A DNA stretch of 64,000 nt from Rugamonas rivuli (GTDB taxonomy: Bacteria; Pseudomonadota; Gammaproteobacteria; Burkholderiales; Burkholderiaceae_D): NCBI RefSeq assembly GCF_009380165.1, contig NZ_WHUF01000002.1, forward strand, positions 248,001 to 312,000, in the 5' to 3' direction. Of this stretch, positions 17,836 to 25,820 are shown piece after piece (position 1 is the stretch's first letter; each line of letters opens with the position of its first letter). The notes beneath the pieces were generated by a model. That model had not been told where the DNA came from, searched no databases, and saw nothing but the letters and a program-made list of their open reading frames with translations. The position numbers and the translations under genes were made by a program.

Positions 17836-18807
17836 ATGACTAAAGTTTTGCTGGCTTTGATTGCCGCGCTCCTTTTGTGCGCGGCAGCGCAGGCGGCAAG
17901 CCTGGAGTGCATCGTGCCGTCCAAGCCGGGCGGCGCGATGGACCTCACTTGCAAGCTGGCGCAAAAGGGTTTGCAGGGCTTGCGCGGCACGCCGAAGCCG
18001 CCGCCGTCGGATATGCACATCAGCTATCTGCCGGGCGGGATAGGCGCGGTGGCCTGGCATTCGCTGGTGTCGCAGCGGCGCGCGGAACCAAACACGCTGG
18101 TGGCTTTTTCGGGCGGCTCGCTGCTCAATCTGGCGCAGGGCAAGTTCGGCAAGGCCAAGGCTTCCGATGTGCGCTGGGTGGCGGCGCTGGGCGCCGACTA
18201 CGGCATGATCGCGGTGCGCGCCGATTCGCCCTACAAGACATTGGGCGAGCTGGTGGCGGCGCTGAAGGATCACCCGGAGAAGGTGCTGATCGGCGTCTCC
18301 GGCACCATCGGCAGCCAGGACTGGCTGAAGATGGCGATGGTGGTCAAGACCGCCGGCGTCGATCCCAAGGTGCTGCGCTTCGTGGCGCTCGAAGGCGGCG
18401 GCGAGGCCTTCACCGCGATGCACGCGAACTACGTGCAGGTGGTGTCCGGCGACGCCAGCGAGGCGACGCTGTACGCCGCAGGCGGCAATACACGGGTGCT
18501 GGCGATACTGGCCGAGCACCGCCTGCCGGGCGTGTTGGCGAATGTGCCGACGGCCCGCGAGCAGGGCATCGACGTGGTGTGGCCTATCATCCGCGGCGTA
18601 TGGATGGGGCCACAGGTGTCGGATGCGGATTACCAGCACTGGGTGTCGAACTTCGACCGCGTGCTGGCCAGTCCTCAGTTTGCGCAGATGCGCGCGGCGT
18701 CGGGCCTGTTCCCATTCGGACTGACCGGCGATGCGCTGGCAGCATATGTAAAAAAGGCCGTAGACGATTACGGCAGGCGTGCCGCCGAACTCGGTCTGGT
18801 GCGCTGA
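17836..18807 (+). CDS. Bug/TctC-family periplasmic solute receptor (orphan)
   Basis: Protein of 323 aa with a signal peptide ending near AQA-ASLEC. The Bug fold is recognised by IVPSKPGGAMDLTCK at the start of the mature protein, a central VLIGVSGTIGSQDW loop and the C-terminal EQGIDVVWPIIRGVWMG block. Such proteins bind small carboxylates for TctAB transporters or act as signal receptors for TctE-type kinases. There is no tctA or tctB nearby; the gene sits between the porin and an ABC importer and opposite tctDE, so a signalling role is plausible but inferred. Confidence 0.88.
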   Translation: MTKVLLALIAALLLCAAAQAASLECIVPSKPGGAMDLTCKLAQKGLQGLRGTPKPPPSDMHISYLPGGIGAVAWHSLVSQRRAEPNTLVAFSGGSLLNLAQGKFGKAKASDVRWVAALGADYGMIAVRADSPYKTLGELVAALKDHPEKVLIGVSGTIGSQDWLKMAMVVKTAGVDPKVLRFVALEGGGEAFTAMHANYVQVVSGDASEATLYAAGGNTRVLAILAEHRLPGVLANVPTAREQGIDVVWPIIRGVWMGPQVSDADYQHWVSNFDRVLASPQFAQMRAASGLFPFGLTGDALAAYVKKAVDDYGRRAAELGLVR

Positions 18808-18840
18808 TCACCAAAAATATCAATAACGACGGAGACAATT

Positions 18841-19929
18841 ATGATGTTGAAAACCACCTTGGCCGCTGCATGCGCCACCCTGTTTGCCGGCGCGGCCTTT
18901 GCACAGGTTCCCGCCGGTTATCCCGCCGACTACCAGAAGATCATCGACGGCGCCAAGAAGGAAGGCAAGCTGGTAATCTACGGCGCCACCGACAGCAAGG
19001 CCACGCAGCCGCTGATCAAGGACTTCAACGCGCTGTACCCGGGCATCACCGTCGAATACAACGACATGAACTCCACCGAGGTGTACAACCGCTTCATCTC
19101 CGAAGTGGCCGCCGGCGGCAATACCGCCGATGCCATGTGGTCGTCCGCGATGGACCTGCAAATGCGCCTGGCCTCCGACGGCTACGCGCTCAAATACAAA
19201 TCGGTCGAAGCGGCCAAGATCCCCGGCTGGGCGGTCTGGGACGACCAGGCCTACGGCACCACGTTCGAGCCGGCCGCCATCGTCTACAACAAGCGCCTGG
19301 TGGATGCCAAGGAGGTGCCGCAGACGCACGCCGACTTCGCCAAGCTGATAACGCAGCCTAAATTCAAGGACAAGGTCACGACCTACGACATCGAGAAATC
19401 CGGCGTCGGCTTCATGTTCATGACCCAGGACGCGCGCGAAAATCCGAAGTTCCTGGAACTGGAAAACGCCTTCGGCGAAGCCAAGGTGCGCGTGCAGTCG
19501 TCCACCGGCACCATGATGGAGCGTATCTCGTCGGGCGAGAACCTGATCGGCTACAACGTGCTGGGTTCCTACGCGCTGGTGCGCGCCAAGGCCGATCCGT
19601 CGATCGGCGTGGTGCTGCCGAAGGATTACACGCTGATCCTGTCGCGCGTACTGTTCATCAACAAGGCCGCCAAGAACGTCAACGCCGCCAAGCTGTGGCT
19701 GGACTACATGCTGTCGCACCGCGGCCAGGTCATCATCGCCAATGATTCCAAGCTGTTCGCGATCCGCGCCGACGTCACCGGCGAAACCACGTCGGCGGAC
19801 CTGATCAAGCAGATCGGCAAGGACAACGTCAAGCCGGTGCCGGTCCATCCTATCGTGCTGCAGTTCCTGGGGCCGGCCAAGCGCATGGCCTTCCTCAAGC
19901 AGTGGAAAGAAACCGCAGGCAAGAAGTAA
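18841..19929 (+). CDS. ABC transporter periplasmic binding protein (Fe3+/phosphosugar type)
   Basis: Type II periplasmic binding protein of 362 aa with a signal peptide ending near AFA-Q (about residue 21). Mature motifs GKLVIYGATDSKATQPLIKDF and YNDMNSTEVYNRF match the FbpA/AfuA/PgtC group, whose members bind ferric ion, phosphonates or phosphorylated sugars. It is followed by its permease and ATPase. A second ATG one codon later is also possible. Ligand cannot be fixed from sequence. Confidence 0.87.
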   Translation: MMLKTTLAAACATLFAGAAFAQVPAGYPADYQKIIDGAKKEGKLVIYGATDSKATQPLIKDFNALYPGITVEYNDMNSTEVYNRFISEVAAGGNTADAMWSSAMDLQMRLASDGYALKYKSVEAAKIPGWAVWDDQAYGTTFEPAAIVYNKRLVDAKEVPQTHADFAKLITQPKFKDKVTTYDIEKSGVGFMFMTQDARENPKFLELENAFGEAKVRVQSSTGTMMERISSGENLIGYNVLGSYALVRAKADPSIGVVLPKDYTLILSRVLFINKAAKNVNAAKLWLDYMLSHRGQVIIANDSKLFAIRADVTGETTSADLIKQIGKDNVKPVPVHPIVLQFLGPAKRMAFLKQWKETAGKK

Positions 19930-20014
19930 TCGCTGACAGGCCAGCCCGCACGCCGCGCGCATTCGCCGCGCCCCGTGCGGGCCGCAACATCCCATCCGCC
20001 TCATCGGAAATACT

Positions 20015-21790
20015 ATGCAAACTCTGACTCTCCCGGGCTCGGGCCGGCGCAGCATCAACTGGACGCGCGGCGTCGTGGTGACGCTGGCCGCCATCGCCAT
20101 CTTCCTGCCGCTGCTGCTGATTTTCTACCAAAGCTTTTTGAACGCGCCGTTCTTCATGCCCGCCAAGGAGCTGGGCCTGGACGCCTATCGCTTCATTTTC
20201 GAAGACCCCGATTTCTCGGTGGCGTTCAAGAACGCCTTCCTGCTGGCCGCCGGCCTGACCGCCATCGCCGTTCCGCTGGGCGGCATGCTGGCCTTCCTGA
20301 TGATACGCACCGACCTGCCGGGCCGCGGCTTCATCACGCCGATGCTGCTGGTGCCCATCTTCGTCTCGCCGATGGTGATGGGCTTCGGCTACGTGGTCTC
20401 GATGGGGCCTGTCGGCTTCTACTCGCTGTGGGCCAAGGACATCCTCGGCTTCATCCCGTGGAATATCTACTCCTTCACCAGCATCGTGGTGATCGCCGGC
20501 CTGACCCACGTGCCGCACGTCTACCTGTACGCCTCGTCCGCGCTGAAAAGCCTGGGCTCCGACGTCGAGGAAGCGGCGCGCGTCACCGGCGCCTCGCCGC
20601 TGCAGGTGATGTTCAACGTCTCGCTGCCGATGATCACGCCGGCGCTGGCCTATGCCGCCGTGCTGGTGTTCTTCCTCGGCTTCGAGGTGTTCGGCCTGGT
20701 GCTGGTGCTGGGCGATCCGGAAGGCCACCTGGTGCTGGCCACCTATCTGTACAAGCTGACCAACAAACTGGGCACGCCGTCCTACCATCTGATGGCCGCC
20801 GTCGCCGTCTGCCTGGTGATGGTGACGATGCCGCTGGTGATGATCCAACGCTGGCTGCTCAAGTCGGCCAACAAGTTCGTCTCGATCAAGGGCAAGGGCG
20901 CGCGCTCCAAGGCCATGCCGCTCGGTAAATGGAAGTGGCTGGCCTTCGCGCTGATCTTCGCCTGGCTGATGTTCACCATCATCATGCCGATGTCGGGCAT
21001 CGTGCTGCGCTCCTTCGTGCAGTACTGGGGCGAGGGCGTCAACCTGCGCGACGTGCTGACGCTGCAGCACTTCCGCGAAATCATGGAACAGCCGGCGCTG
21101 ATGCGCGGCATCCTCAACACCGTCCTGATCGGCGTGATCGGCGGCGCCTGCGCAGTGATCTGCTACTGCGCGATCGCGCTGGCCATGCACCGCAAGCCGG
21201 ACGGCATCACCCGCTTCCTGGACTACAGCGTGTTGGTGCCGCGCGCCGTGCCTGGCCTGCTGGCCGGCCTGTCCTTCCTGTGGGTGTTCCTGTTCGTTCC
21301 GAGCTGGCTCGATGGCATGTTGAAGGGCATGGACAATGGCGTGGCGCTGTGGCTGAGCGAGAACGCGATACCGCTGCTGCGCTCCGTGCGCTCGACCATC
21401 TTCGCCCTGTGGCTGGCGTATTCGGTGGTGTGGCTGGCCTACGGCATGCGCCTGATCTCCACCGCGCTGCTGCAGGTGGGGCCGGAGCTGGAGGAAGCGG
21501 CGCGCGCGGTCGGCGCATCGCGCAGCCAGGTCACGCGCGACGTCACCGTGCCGCTGGTGAAGTACGGCCTGCTGGGCGCGTGGCTGATGGTGTTCCTGAT
21601 CTTCGAACGCGAATATTCCACCGGCGTGTATCTGCTGTCGCCGGGCACCGAGGTGATAGGCGCGATGCTGGTGTCGCTGTGGGCCACCGGTTCCACCGAC
21701 CTGGTGGCGGCGCTATCGTTCATTAACATTTCGCTGGTGGCCATCGGCCTGGGCGTCGCCCTGCGCTTTGGCGTGAAGCTGCATAACTGA
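20015..21790 (+). CDS. ABC transporter permease, tandem-duplicated (FbpB/AfuB type)
   Basis: Inner-membrane permease of 591 aa built from two fused BPD_transp_1 halves, each with about six membrane helices. Both EAA loops are visible: EEAARVTGASPLQVMFNVSLP in the first half and EEAARAVGASRSQVTRDV in the second. The double-length form is the rule for the Fe3+/phosphosugar family. It lies between the binding protein and the ATPase. Confidence 0.92.
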   Translation: MQTLTLPGSGRRSINWTRGVVVTLAAIAIFLPLLLIFYQSFLNAPFFMPAKELGLDAYRFIFEDPDFSVAFKNAFLLAAGLTAIAVPLGGMLAFLMIRTDLPGRGFITPMLLVPIFVSPMVMGFGYVVSMGPVGFYSLWAKDILGFIPWNIYSFTSIVVIAGLTHVPHVYLYASSALKSLGSDVEEAARVTGASPLQVMFNVSLPMITPALAYAAVLVFFLGFEVFGLVLVLGDPEGHLVLATYLYKLTNKLGTPSYHLMAAVAVCLVMVTMPLVMIQRWLLKSANKFVSIKGKGARSKAMPLGKWKWLAFALIFAWLMFTIIMPMSGIVLRSFVQYWGEGVNLRDVLTLQHFREIMEQPALMRGILNTVLIGVIGGACAVICYCAIALAMHRKPDGITRFLDYSVLVPRAVPGLLAGLSFLWVFLFVPSWLDGMLKGMDNGVALWLSENAIPLLRSVRSTIFALWLAYSVVWLAYGMRLISTALLQVGPELEEAARAVGASRSQVTRDVTVPLVKYGLLGAWLMVFLIFEREYSTGVYLLSPGTEVIGAMLVSLWATGSTDLVAALSFINISLVAIGLGVALRFGVKLHN

Positions 21791-21816
21791 TAAAAATTAT
21801 GAAACGAGACCTCATC

Positions 21817-22887
21817 ATGAATGAACTGACCGTCAACGACCTGCACCTGGACTACGGCACCGGCGCCCACGCCAACCAGATTCTGAAGGGCGTGTCCATG
21901 CATCTGCAAAAGGGCGAAGTGGTGGCGCTGCTGGGCCCATCGGGCAGCGGCAAGACCACGCTGCTGCGCGCGGTGGCCGGCCTGGAAAGTCCGAAGCAGG
22001 GCACCATCGCCATCGGCGACCGCAATGTGTTCGACGGCGCGAAGAACTTCGAGATGGCGGCCGAGCACCGCAACCTGGGGCTGGTGTTCCAGTCCTATGC
22101 GCTGTGGCCGCACAAGACCGTGTTCGATAACGTCGCCTATGGCCTCAAGCTGCGCAAGATGGGCAGCAGCGAGATCAAGGACAAGGTCGCGGACGTGCTG
22201 AAGAACCTGGGCCTGGGCCATCTGGCCGAGCGCTTCCCGCACCAGCTGTCGGGCGGCCAGCAGCAGCGCGTGGCGATCGCGCGCGCGCTGGTGTACAACC
22301 CGCCGGTGATCCTGCTGGACGAGCCGCTGTCCAACCTGGACGCCAAGCTGCGCGAGGAAGCGCGCGCCTTCCTGCGCGAGCTGATCGTGCGACTGGGCCT
22401 ATCGGCGCTGATGGTGACGCACGACCAGGCCGAGGCGATGGCGATCTCGGACCGCATCCTCCTGCTCAACAACGGCAAGATCGAACAGCAAGGCACGCCG
22501 CAAAGCATGTACGAAACGCCGGACACGCTGTTCACCGCCGAATTCATGGGCAGTAACAACCGCCTGCCGGCCAAGGTGGTGCAGCGCGACGGCGCCAACG
22601 TCATGCTCGACATCGGCGGCGCAAAACTGCAGGGCATCGCGCGCGGCGCCGGCAGCGGCGAGCCGTCGACCATCATCCGCGTGGAGGAAGTGAAGGTCAG
22701 CGCCATGCCGGTGGAGAACGCGATCGAGCTGCCGCTGCTGACCTGCATGTACCTGGGCGACCGCTTCGAATGCCTGTTCAAGAGCGAGGGCGGGCCGGAA
22801 ATGAGCTTGCGCGCCTACTCCAAGCACAGGCTGGAGGCGGGCAAGTATTGGCTGCAACTGCCGGCCGACAAGCTCTGGGTGTTCTGA
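21817..22887 (+). CDS. ABC transporter ATP-binding protein (FbpC/AfuC type)
   Basis: Importer ATPase of about 356 aa. Walker A GPSGSGKTT, Q-loop LVFQSYALWPH, signature LSGGQQQRVAIARAL, Walker B VILLDEPLSNLD and the switch His in VTHDQAEAM. A C-terminal TOBE/OB-like domain (about 245-356) follows. ATG 21817 (MNELTVNDLH) is preferred; an in-frame ATG at 21799 would add six residues but lacks a ribosome-binding site. Last gene of the transport unit, and followed by a palindromic element. Confidence 0.92.
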   Translation: MNELTVNDLHLDYGTGAHANQILKGVSMHLQKGEVVALLGPSGSGKTTLLRAVAGLESPKQGTIAIGDRNVFDGAKNFEMAAEHRNLGLVFQSYALWPHKTVFDNVAYGLKLRKMGSSEIKDKVADVLKNLGLGHLAERFPHQLSGGQQQRVAIARALVYNPPVILLDEPLSNLDAKLREEARAFLRELIVRLGLSALMVTHDQAEAMAISDRILLLNNGKIEQQGTPQSMYETPDTLFTAEFMGSNNRLPAKVVQRDGANVMLDIGGAKLQGIARGAGSGEPSTIIRVEEVKVSAMPVENAIELPLLTCMYLGDRFECLFKSEGGPEMSLRAYSKHRLEAGKYWLQLPADKLWVF

Positions 22888-22895
22888 CCCGCCCG

Positions 22896-22939
22896 ACGTC
22901 CCGCCTAATCCGGGGACCTGACCCCGGATTAAGGGACGT
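22896..22939. repeat. REP-like palindrome / terminator hairpin
   Basis: Inner perfect stem TAATCCGGGG / CCCCGGATTA (22906-22915 and 22922-22931) around ACCTGA, and an outer 7-bp stem ACGTCCC / GGGACGT. It lacks a T-run, so it resembles a REP-type repeat as much as a terminator. It separates the ABC operon from the APE cluster. The rest of the gap to 23231 (about 290 bases) is unusually A/T-rich and contains only the APE promoter region. Confidence 0.6.
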
Positions 22940-23117
22940 GCCCCGCTTTCGCATCCCCGCGAGACACGCACTCAACAGTGCTGAATCATTTTCCCCTCCG
23001 CTGCATTTGCTTTCTTCTGCCAAAAAACGTGATTTTTGGAGAGAATTTGCGCTGCCGTATGCACAAAATATGAAGTTAAACGACAAAAAAGTTGCCCTAG
23101 GTCCATTTATTTGAGGT

Positions 23118-23142
23118 GACAGCAAGAACTGTCGTTTATAAT
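23118..23142 (+). promoter_or_regulatory. Probable promoter and operator of the APE operon
   Basis: A perfect -10 hexamer TATAAT is at 23137-23142. Just upstream, where a -35 would lie, is the palindrome GACAG-N6-CTGTC (23118-23133) instead of a good -35 (nearest TTGAGG is 20 bases away). This suggests activator-dependent transcription or a repressor site. The surrounding 22.95-23.23 kb is A/T-rich compared with both flanks. Confidence 0.5.
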
Positions 23143-23231
23143 TTGAAAAGTACGTCGGCTGGCGGTTCTGCGGCATGTGAGCATGAGGTCGTACCTTCTT
23201 TTTATCTCAAAGCTCTGGATTATTTAACAAC

Positions 23232-23963
23232 ATGCGTACGAATGGTGTCAGTTTTTCTATCTCCCGGCATGCCGAATGGGCGCCTGGCCTGACCGGCCCC
23301 GAGGCCTGGCAGCAATGGGCGCAAGCGCCGTTCGCCATCCAGCCCGGCGAAGAGCCGGGCGTCAAGGCGATGCCGGCGATGCTGCGCCGCCGTGCCGGTT
23401 TTCTCGGCAAGATGGCGCTGGAAGTCGCCTACCAATGCCTGGACGGGCGCACCGATATTCCGACGGTTTTCTGCTCGCGCCATGGCGAGGTTGCGCGTTC
23501 TCTTGAATTGCTGACCGACCTGGCGCGCGGCGAACCGCTGTCGCCGACGGCGTTCAGCATGTCGGTGCATAACGCCATCGCCGGGCTGCTGAGCATCGCC
23601 CGCAGCGACCGCGCCAATCAACTGGCGCTGGCCGCCGGCGCGGCCACCATCGAGCACGCGGTCATCGAAGCCTGCGGCATGATGGCGGACGGGGCGCCCA
23701 TGGTGCTGCTGGTCGCTTGCGATTGCCCTTTGCCGGCCTTGTTTGCATCGTTCGAGGATTGCGAAGAACAGCCCTATGCCTGGGCGTGGCTGTTGACGCC
23801 AGCAGGCGACGATGCCGTCTCGCTGAGCTGGAGCGCGAGCGCCGAGGCGCCGTCCGCCGGCATGCCGGCCGGCCTGGAAGTGGCGCGTTTCCAGCTGCGC
23901 GGCGCGCGGCGCCTGGAGCGCAACGATGGACGCATGCGCTGGAGCTGGAGCCGCGATGCGTGA
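23232..23963 (+). CDS. apeC: Ketosynthase-like chain length factor ApeC
   Basis: Protein of 243 aa related to the N-terminal half of beta-ketoacyl synthases (Ketoacyl-synt_2 type). It keeps ISRHAEWAPG, RRRAGFLGKMALEVAYQ, TVFCSRHGEVARSLELL and SPTAFSMSVHNAIAG, but has no catalytic Cys-His-His set. In characterised aryl polyene systems this subunit pairs with the ketosynthase ApeO as KS-CLF. First gene of the APE transcription unit; its stop overlaps apeD by eight bases. Confidence 0.85.
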   Translation: MRTNGVSFSISRHAEWAPGLTGPEAWQQWAQAPFAIQPGEEPGVKAMPAMLRRRAGFLGKMALEVAYQCLDGRTDIPTVFCSRHGEVARSLELLTDLARGEPLSPTAFSMSVHNAIAGLLSIARSDRANQLALAAGAATIEHAVIEACGMMADGAPMVLLVACDCPLPALFASFEDCEEQPYAWAWLLTPAGDDAVSLSWSASAEAPSAGMPAGLEVARFQLRGARRLERNDGRMRWSWSRDA

Positions 23964-24741
23964 GTGGCTGCCGGCCAGGCTGTCGCTATACTGGCGCGTG
24001 TTCGCCACCGGTTTGAGCTTTCTGGTGTTCGGTATCGGCGGCCTGCTGTTGCGGGTGGCGGTGTTCCCCGTGCTGAATGTGCTGGTGCGCCAGCCGGAAC
24101 GGCGCGTGGCCGCCGCGCGCACGGTGATACGGCTGGCGTTCCGCAGCTACGTCGATCTGATGCGCGCGCTCGGCGTGCTGCGCTACGAAGTGCGTGGCAT
24201 CGAGAAGCTGGACCGGGGTGGATTGCTGATACTGGCCAACCATCCGACCTTGATCGACACCGTGTTCCTGATGGCCTTCGTGAAGAACGCCGATTGCATC
24301 GTCAAGGGCGCGCTGTGGAACAACCCGTTCACGCGCGGGCCCGTGCGGGCGGCGGGCTACATCAACAACGAGGGCGGGGCGGAACTGGTGGACGATTGCA
24401 TCGCCTCTCTGCGGCGCGGCAATAACCTGATCGTGTTCCCGGAGGGGACGCGGACGCCGGCCGATGGCGTGATCAGCATGAAGCGCGGCGCGGCCAACAT
24501 CGCGGTGCGCGGCGCGCGCGACATCACGCCGGTGCTGATCCGCTGCGAACCGCCCACGCTGGGCAAAGGCGAGAAGTGGTGGCGGGTGCCGCCGCGCCGC
24601 GTGCTGATACGGATAGACGTGCAGGACGACCTGGCGGTGGCGGCATTTACCGACGCTGCATCCAGCGAGGTGATGGCGGCGCGTCAGTTGACTGAATTTT
24701 TACAGAATTATTTTACCGGGAAGTGCGAAAGCCATGCTTGA
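23956..24741 (+). CDS. apeD: PlsC-like acyltransferase ApeD
   Basis: Membrane-associated acyltransferase of 261 aa starting MREWLPARLS. One or two N-terminal hydrophobic segments (about 15-45) precede the LPLAT catalytic domain with HX4D box NHPTLID and the FPEGTRTP block. In APE clusters this enzyme is thought to acylate a lipid backbone. Start at 23956 overlaps apeC; its own stop overlaps apeE by eight bases. Confidence 0.87.
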   Translation: MREWLPARLSLYWRVFATGLSFLVFGIGGLLLRVAVFPVLNVLVRQPERRVAAARTVIRLAFRSYVDLMRALGVLRYEVRGIEKLDRGGLLILANHPTLIDTVFLMAFVKNADCIVKGALWNNPFTRGPVRAAGYINNEGGAELVDDCIASLRRGNNLIVFPEGTRTPADGVISMKRGAANIAVRGARDITPVLIRCEPPTLGKGEKWWRVPPRRVLIRIDVQDDLAVAAFTDAASSEVMAARQLTEFLQNYFTGKCESHA

Positions 24742-24988
24742 ACTGGAAGTGAAAGAACTGATCATCGATGTACTGCAGCTGGAGGACATCACACCGGCCG
24801 ATATCGATAGTGCGGCGCCGCTGTTCGTCGAGGGCCTGGGCCTGGACTCGATCGACGCGCTGGAGCTGGGCGTGGCCCTGCAGAAGAAGTACGGGATTTC
24901 CCTGTCCGCCGATTCGGAGGACACCCGTCGCCATTTCGCCTCGGTGCAGGCGCTGGCGGCCATGATCGACAGCCACAGAAAAAAATAA
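24734..24988 (+). CDS. apeE: Acyl carrier protein ApeE
   Basis: Carrier protein of 84 aa. The phosphopantetheine serine lies in GLGLDSIDALEL, with the usual acidic helix II. It carries the growing polyene chain or starter. The nearby phosphopantetheinyl transferase at 40275 probably activates it. Overlaps apeD by eight bases. Confidence 0.9.
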   Translation: MLELEVKELIIDVLQLEDITPADIDSAAPLFVEGLGLDSIDALELGVALQKKYGISLSADSEDTRRHFASVQALAAMIDSHRKK

Positions 24989-24999
24989 GGGAGTAGTAC

Positions 25000-25269
25000 A
25001 TGATTGATTTGAATGAAATGAGCAAGGACCAGCTGCAGGCTTGGGTGGTGGATCTGCTGGCCGAGATGTTTGAACTCGACAAGGCCGATCTGAGCGCCGA
25101 GTCGAACCTGTACGCCGACCTGGATATCGACAGCATCGACGCGGTCGACCTGGCGGTGAAGCTCAAGCAGCTGACCGGCAAGCGCTTGCAGCCGGAAGTG
25201 TTCAAGACCATCCGCACCATCGGCGACGTGGTCGATGCGCTGGCCGGCATGACGGAGCAGGCGGCGTAA
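25000..25269 (+). CDS. apeF: Acyl carrier protein ApeF
   Basis: Second carrier protein, 89 aa, with the attachment serine in DLDIDSIDAVDLAVKL. Paired non-identical ACPs are standard in aryl polyene clusters. A GGGAG ribosome-binding site lies in the 11-base gap after apeE. Confidence 0.9.
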   Translation: MIDLNEMSKDQLQAWVVDLLAEMFELDKADLSAESNLYADLDIDSIDAVDLAVKLKQLTGKRLQPEVFKTIRTIGDVVDALAGMTEQAA

Positions 25270-25274
25270 GCACG

Positions 25275-25820
25275 ATGCCGATGACTGTATTGACGGCGGT
25301 GGTGACGCTGCTGTATCCGCTGGCGATCTGGTTCGGTCATGGACAGGTGGAGCCGCGCTGGCTGGCCGGCCTGCTGCTGCTGGCCGTGGCCACGAGGCTG
25401 CCCGCGCTGAAGCTGAGCGGCGTTGCACGCTGGTCGGTGGCGGGCGCGCTGGTGCTGATGGCCTGCGCGGCGTGGAGCAACCTGCTGCTGCCGTTGAAGC
25501 TGTATCCGGTGCTGGTCAATGCGGCGCTGCTGGCGGGCTTCGGCTACAGCCTGGCGACGCCGATGTCGGCGGTCGAGCGCATGGCGCGTCTGCGCGGCGA
25601 GGACTTCCCGCCGGTGGCGCAGGCCTATATGCGCAAGGTGACGCAGGTGTGGTGCGGCTTTTTTATCGTCAACGGCGCCATCGCTTTCGCCACCGCGCTG
25701 TGGGCGTCGGAGGCCGTGTGGTCGCTGTACACCGGCGTCATCTCGTACGCGCTGATGGCGTTGCTGTTCGGCGCAGAGTATCTGGTGCGCCTGCGTTTCA
25801 AGCGCCTGCATCATGTCTGA
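25275..25820 (+). CDS. apeG: Polytopic membrane protein ApeG (COG4648-like)
   Basis: Small inner-membrane protein of 181 aa with about five hydrophobic segments and the conserved middle block TPMSAVERMARLRGEDFPP followed by AYMRKVTQVWCGFFIVNG. Found in nearly all aryl polyene clusters next to the ligase; its biochemical role is not known. Overlaps the ligase start by eight bases. Confidence 0.82.
   Translation: MPMTVLTAVVTLLYPLAIWFGHGQVEPRWLAGLLLLAVATRLPALKLSGVARWSVAGALVLMACAAWSNLLLPLKLYPVLVNAALLAGFGYSLATPMSAVERMARLRGEDFPPVAQAYMRKVTQVWCGFFIVNGAIAFATALWASEAVWSLYTGVISYALMALLFGAEYLVRLRFKRLHHV

Noticed and set aside
16660-18639. 659-codon minus-strand frame opposite the porin and Bug genes
   Set aside because: Both plus-strand proteins have signal peptides and family motifs; the antisense frame has none.
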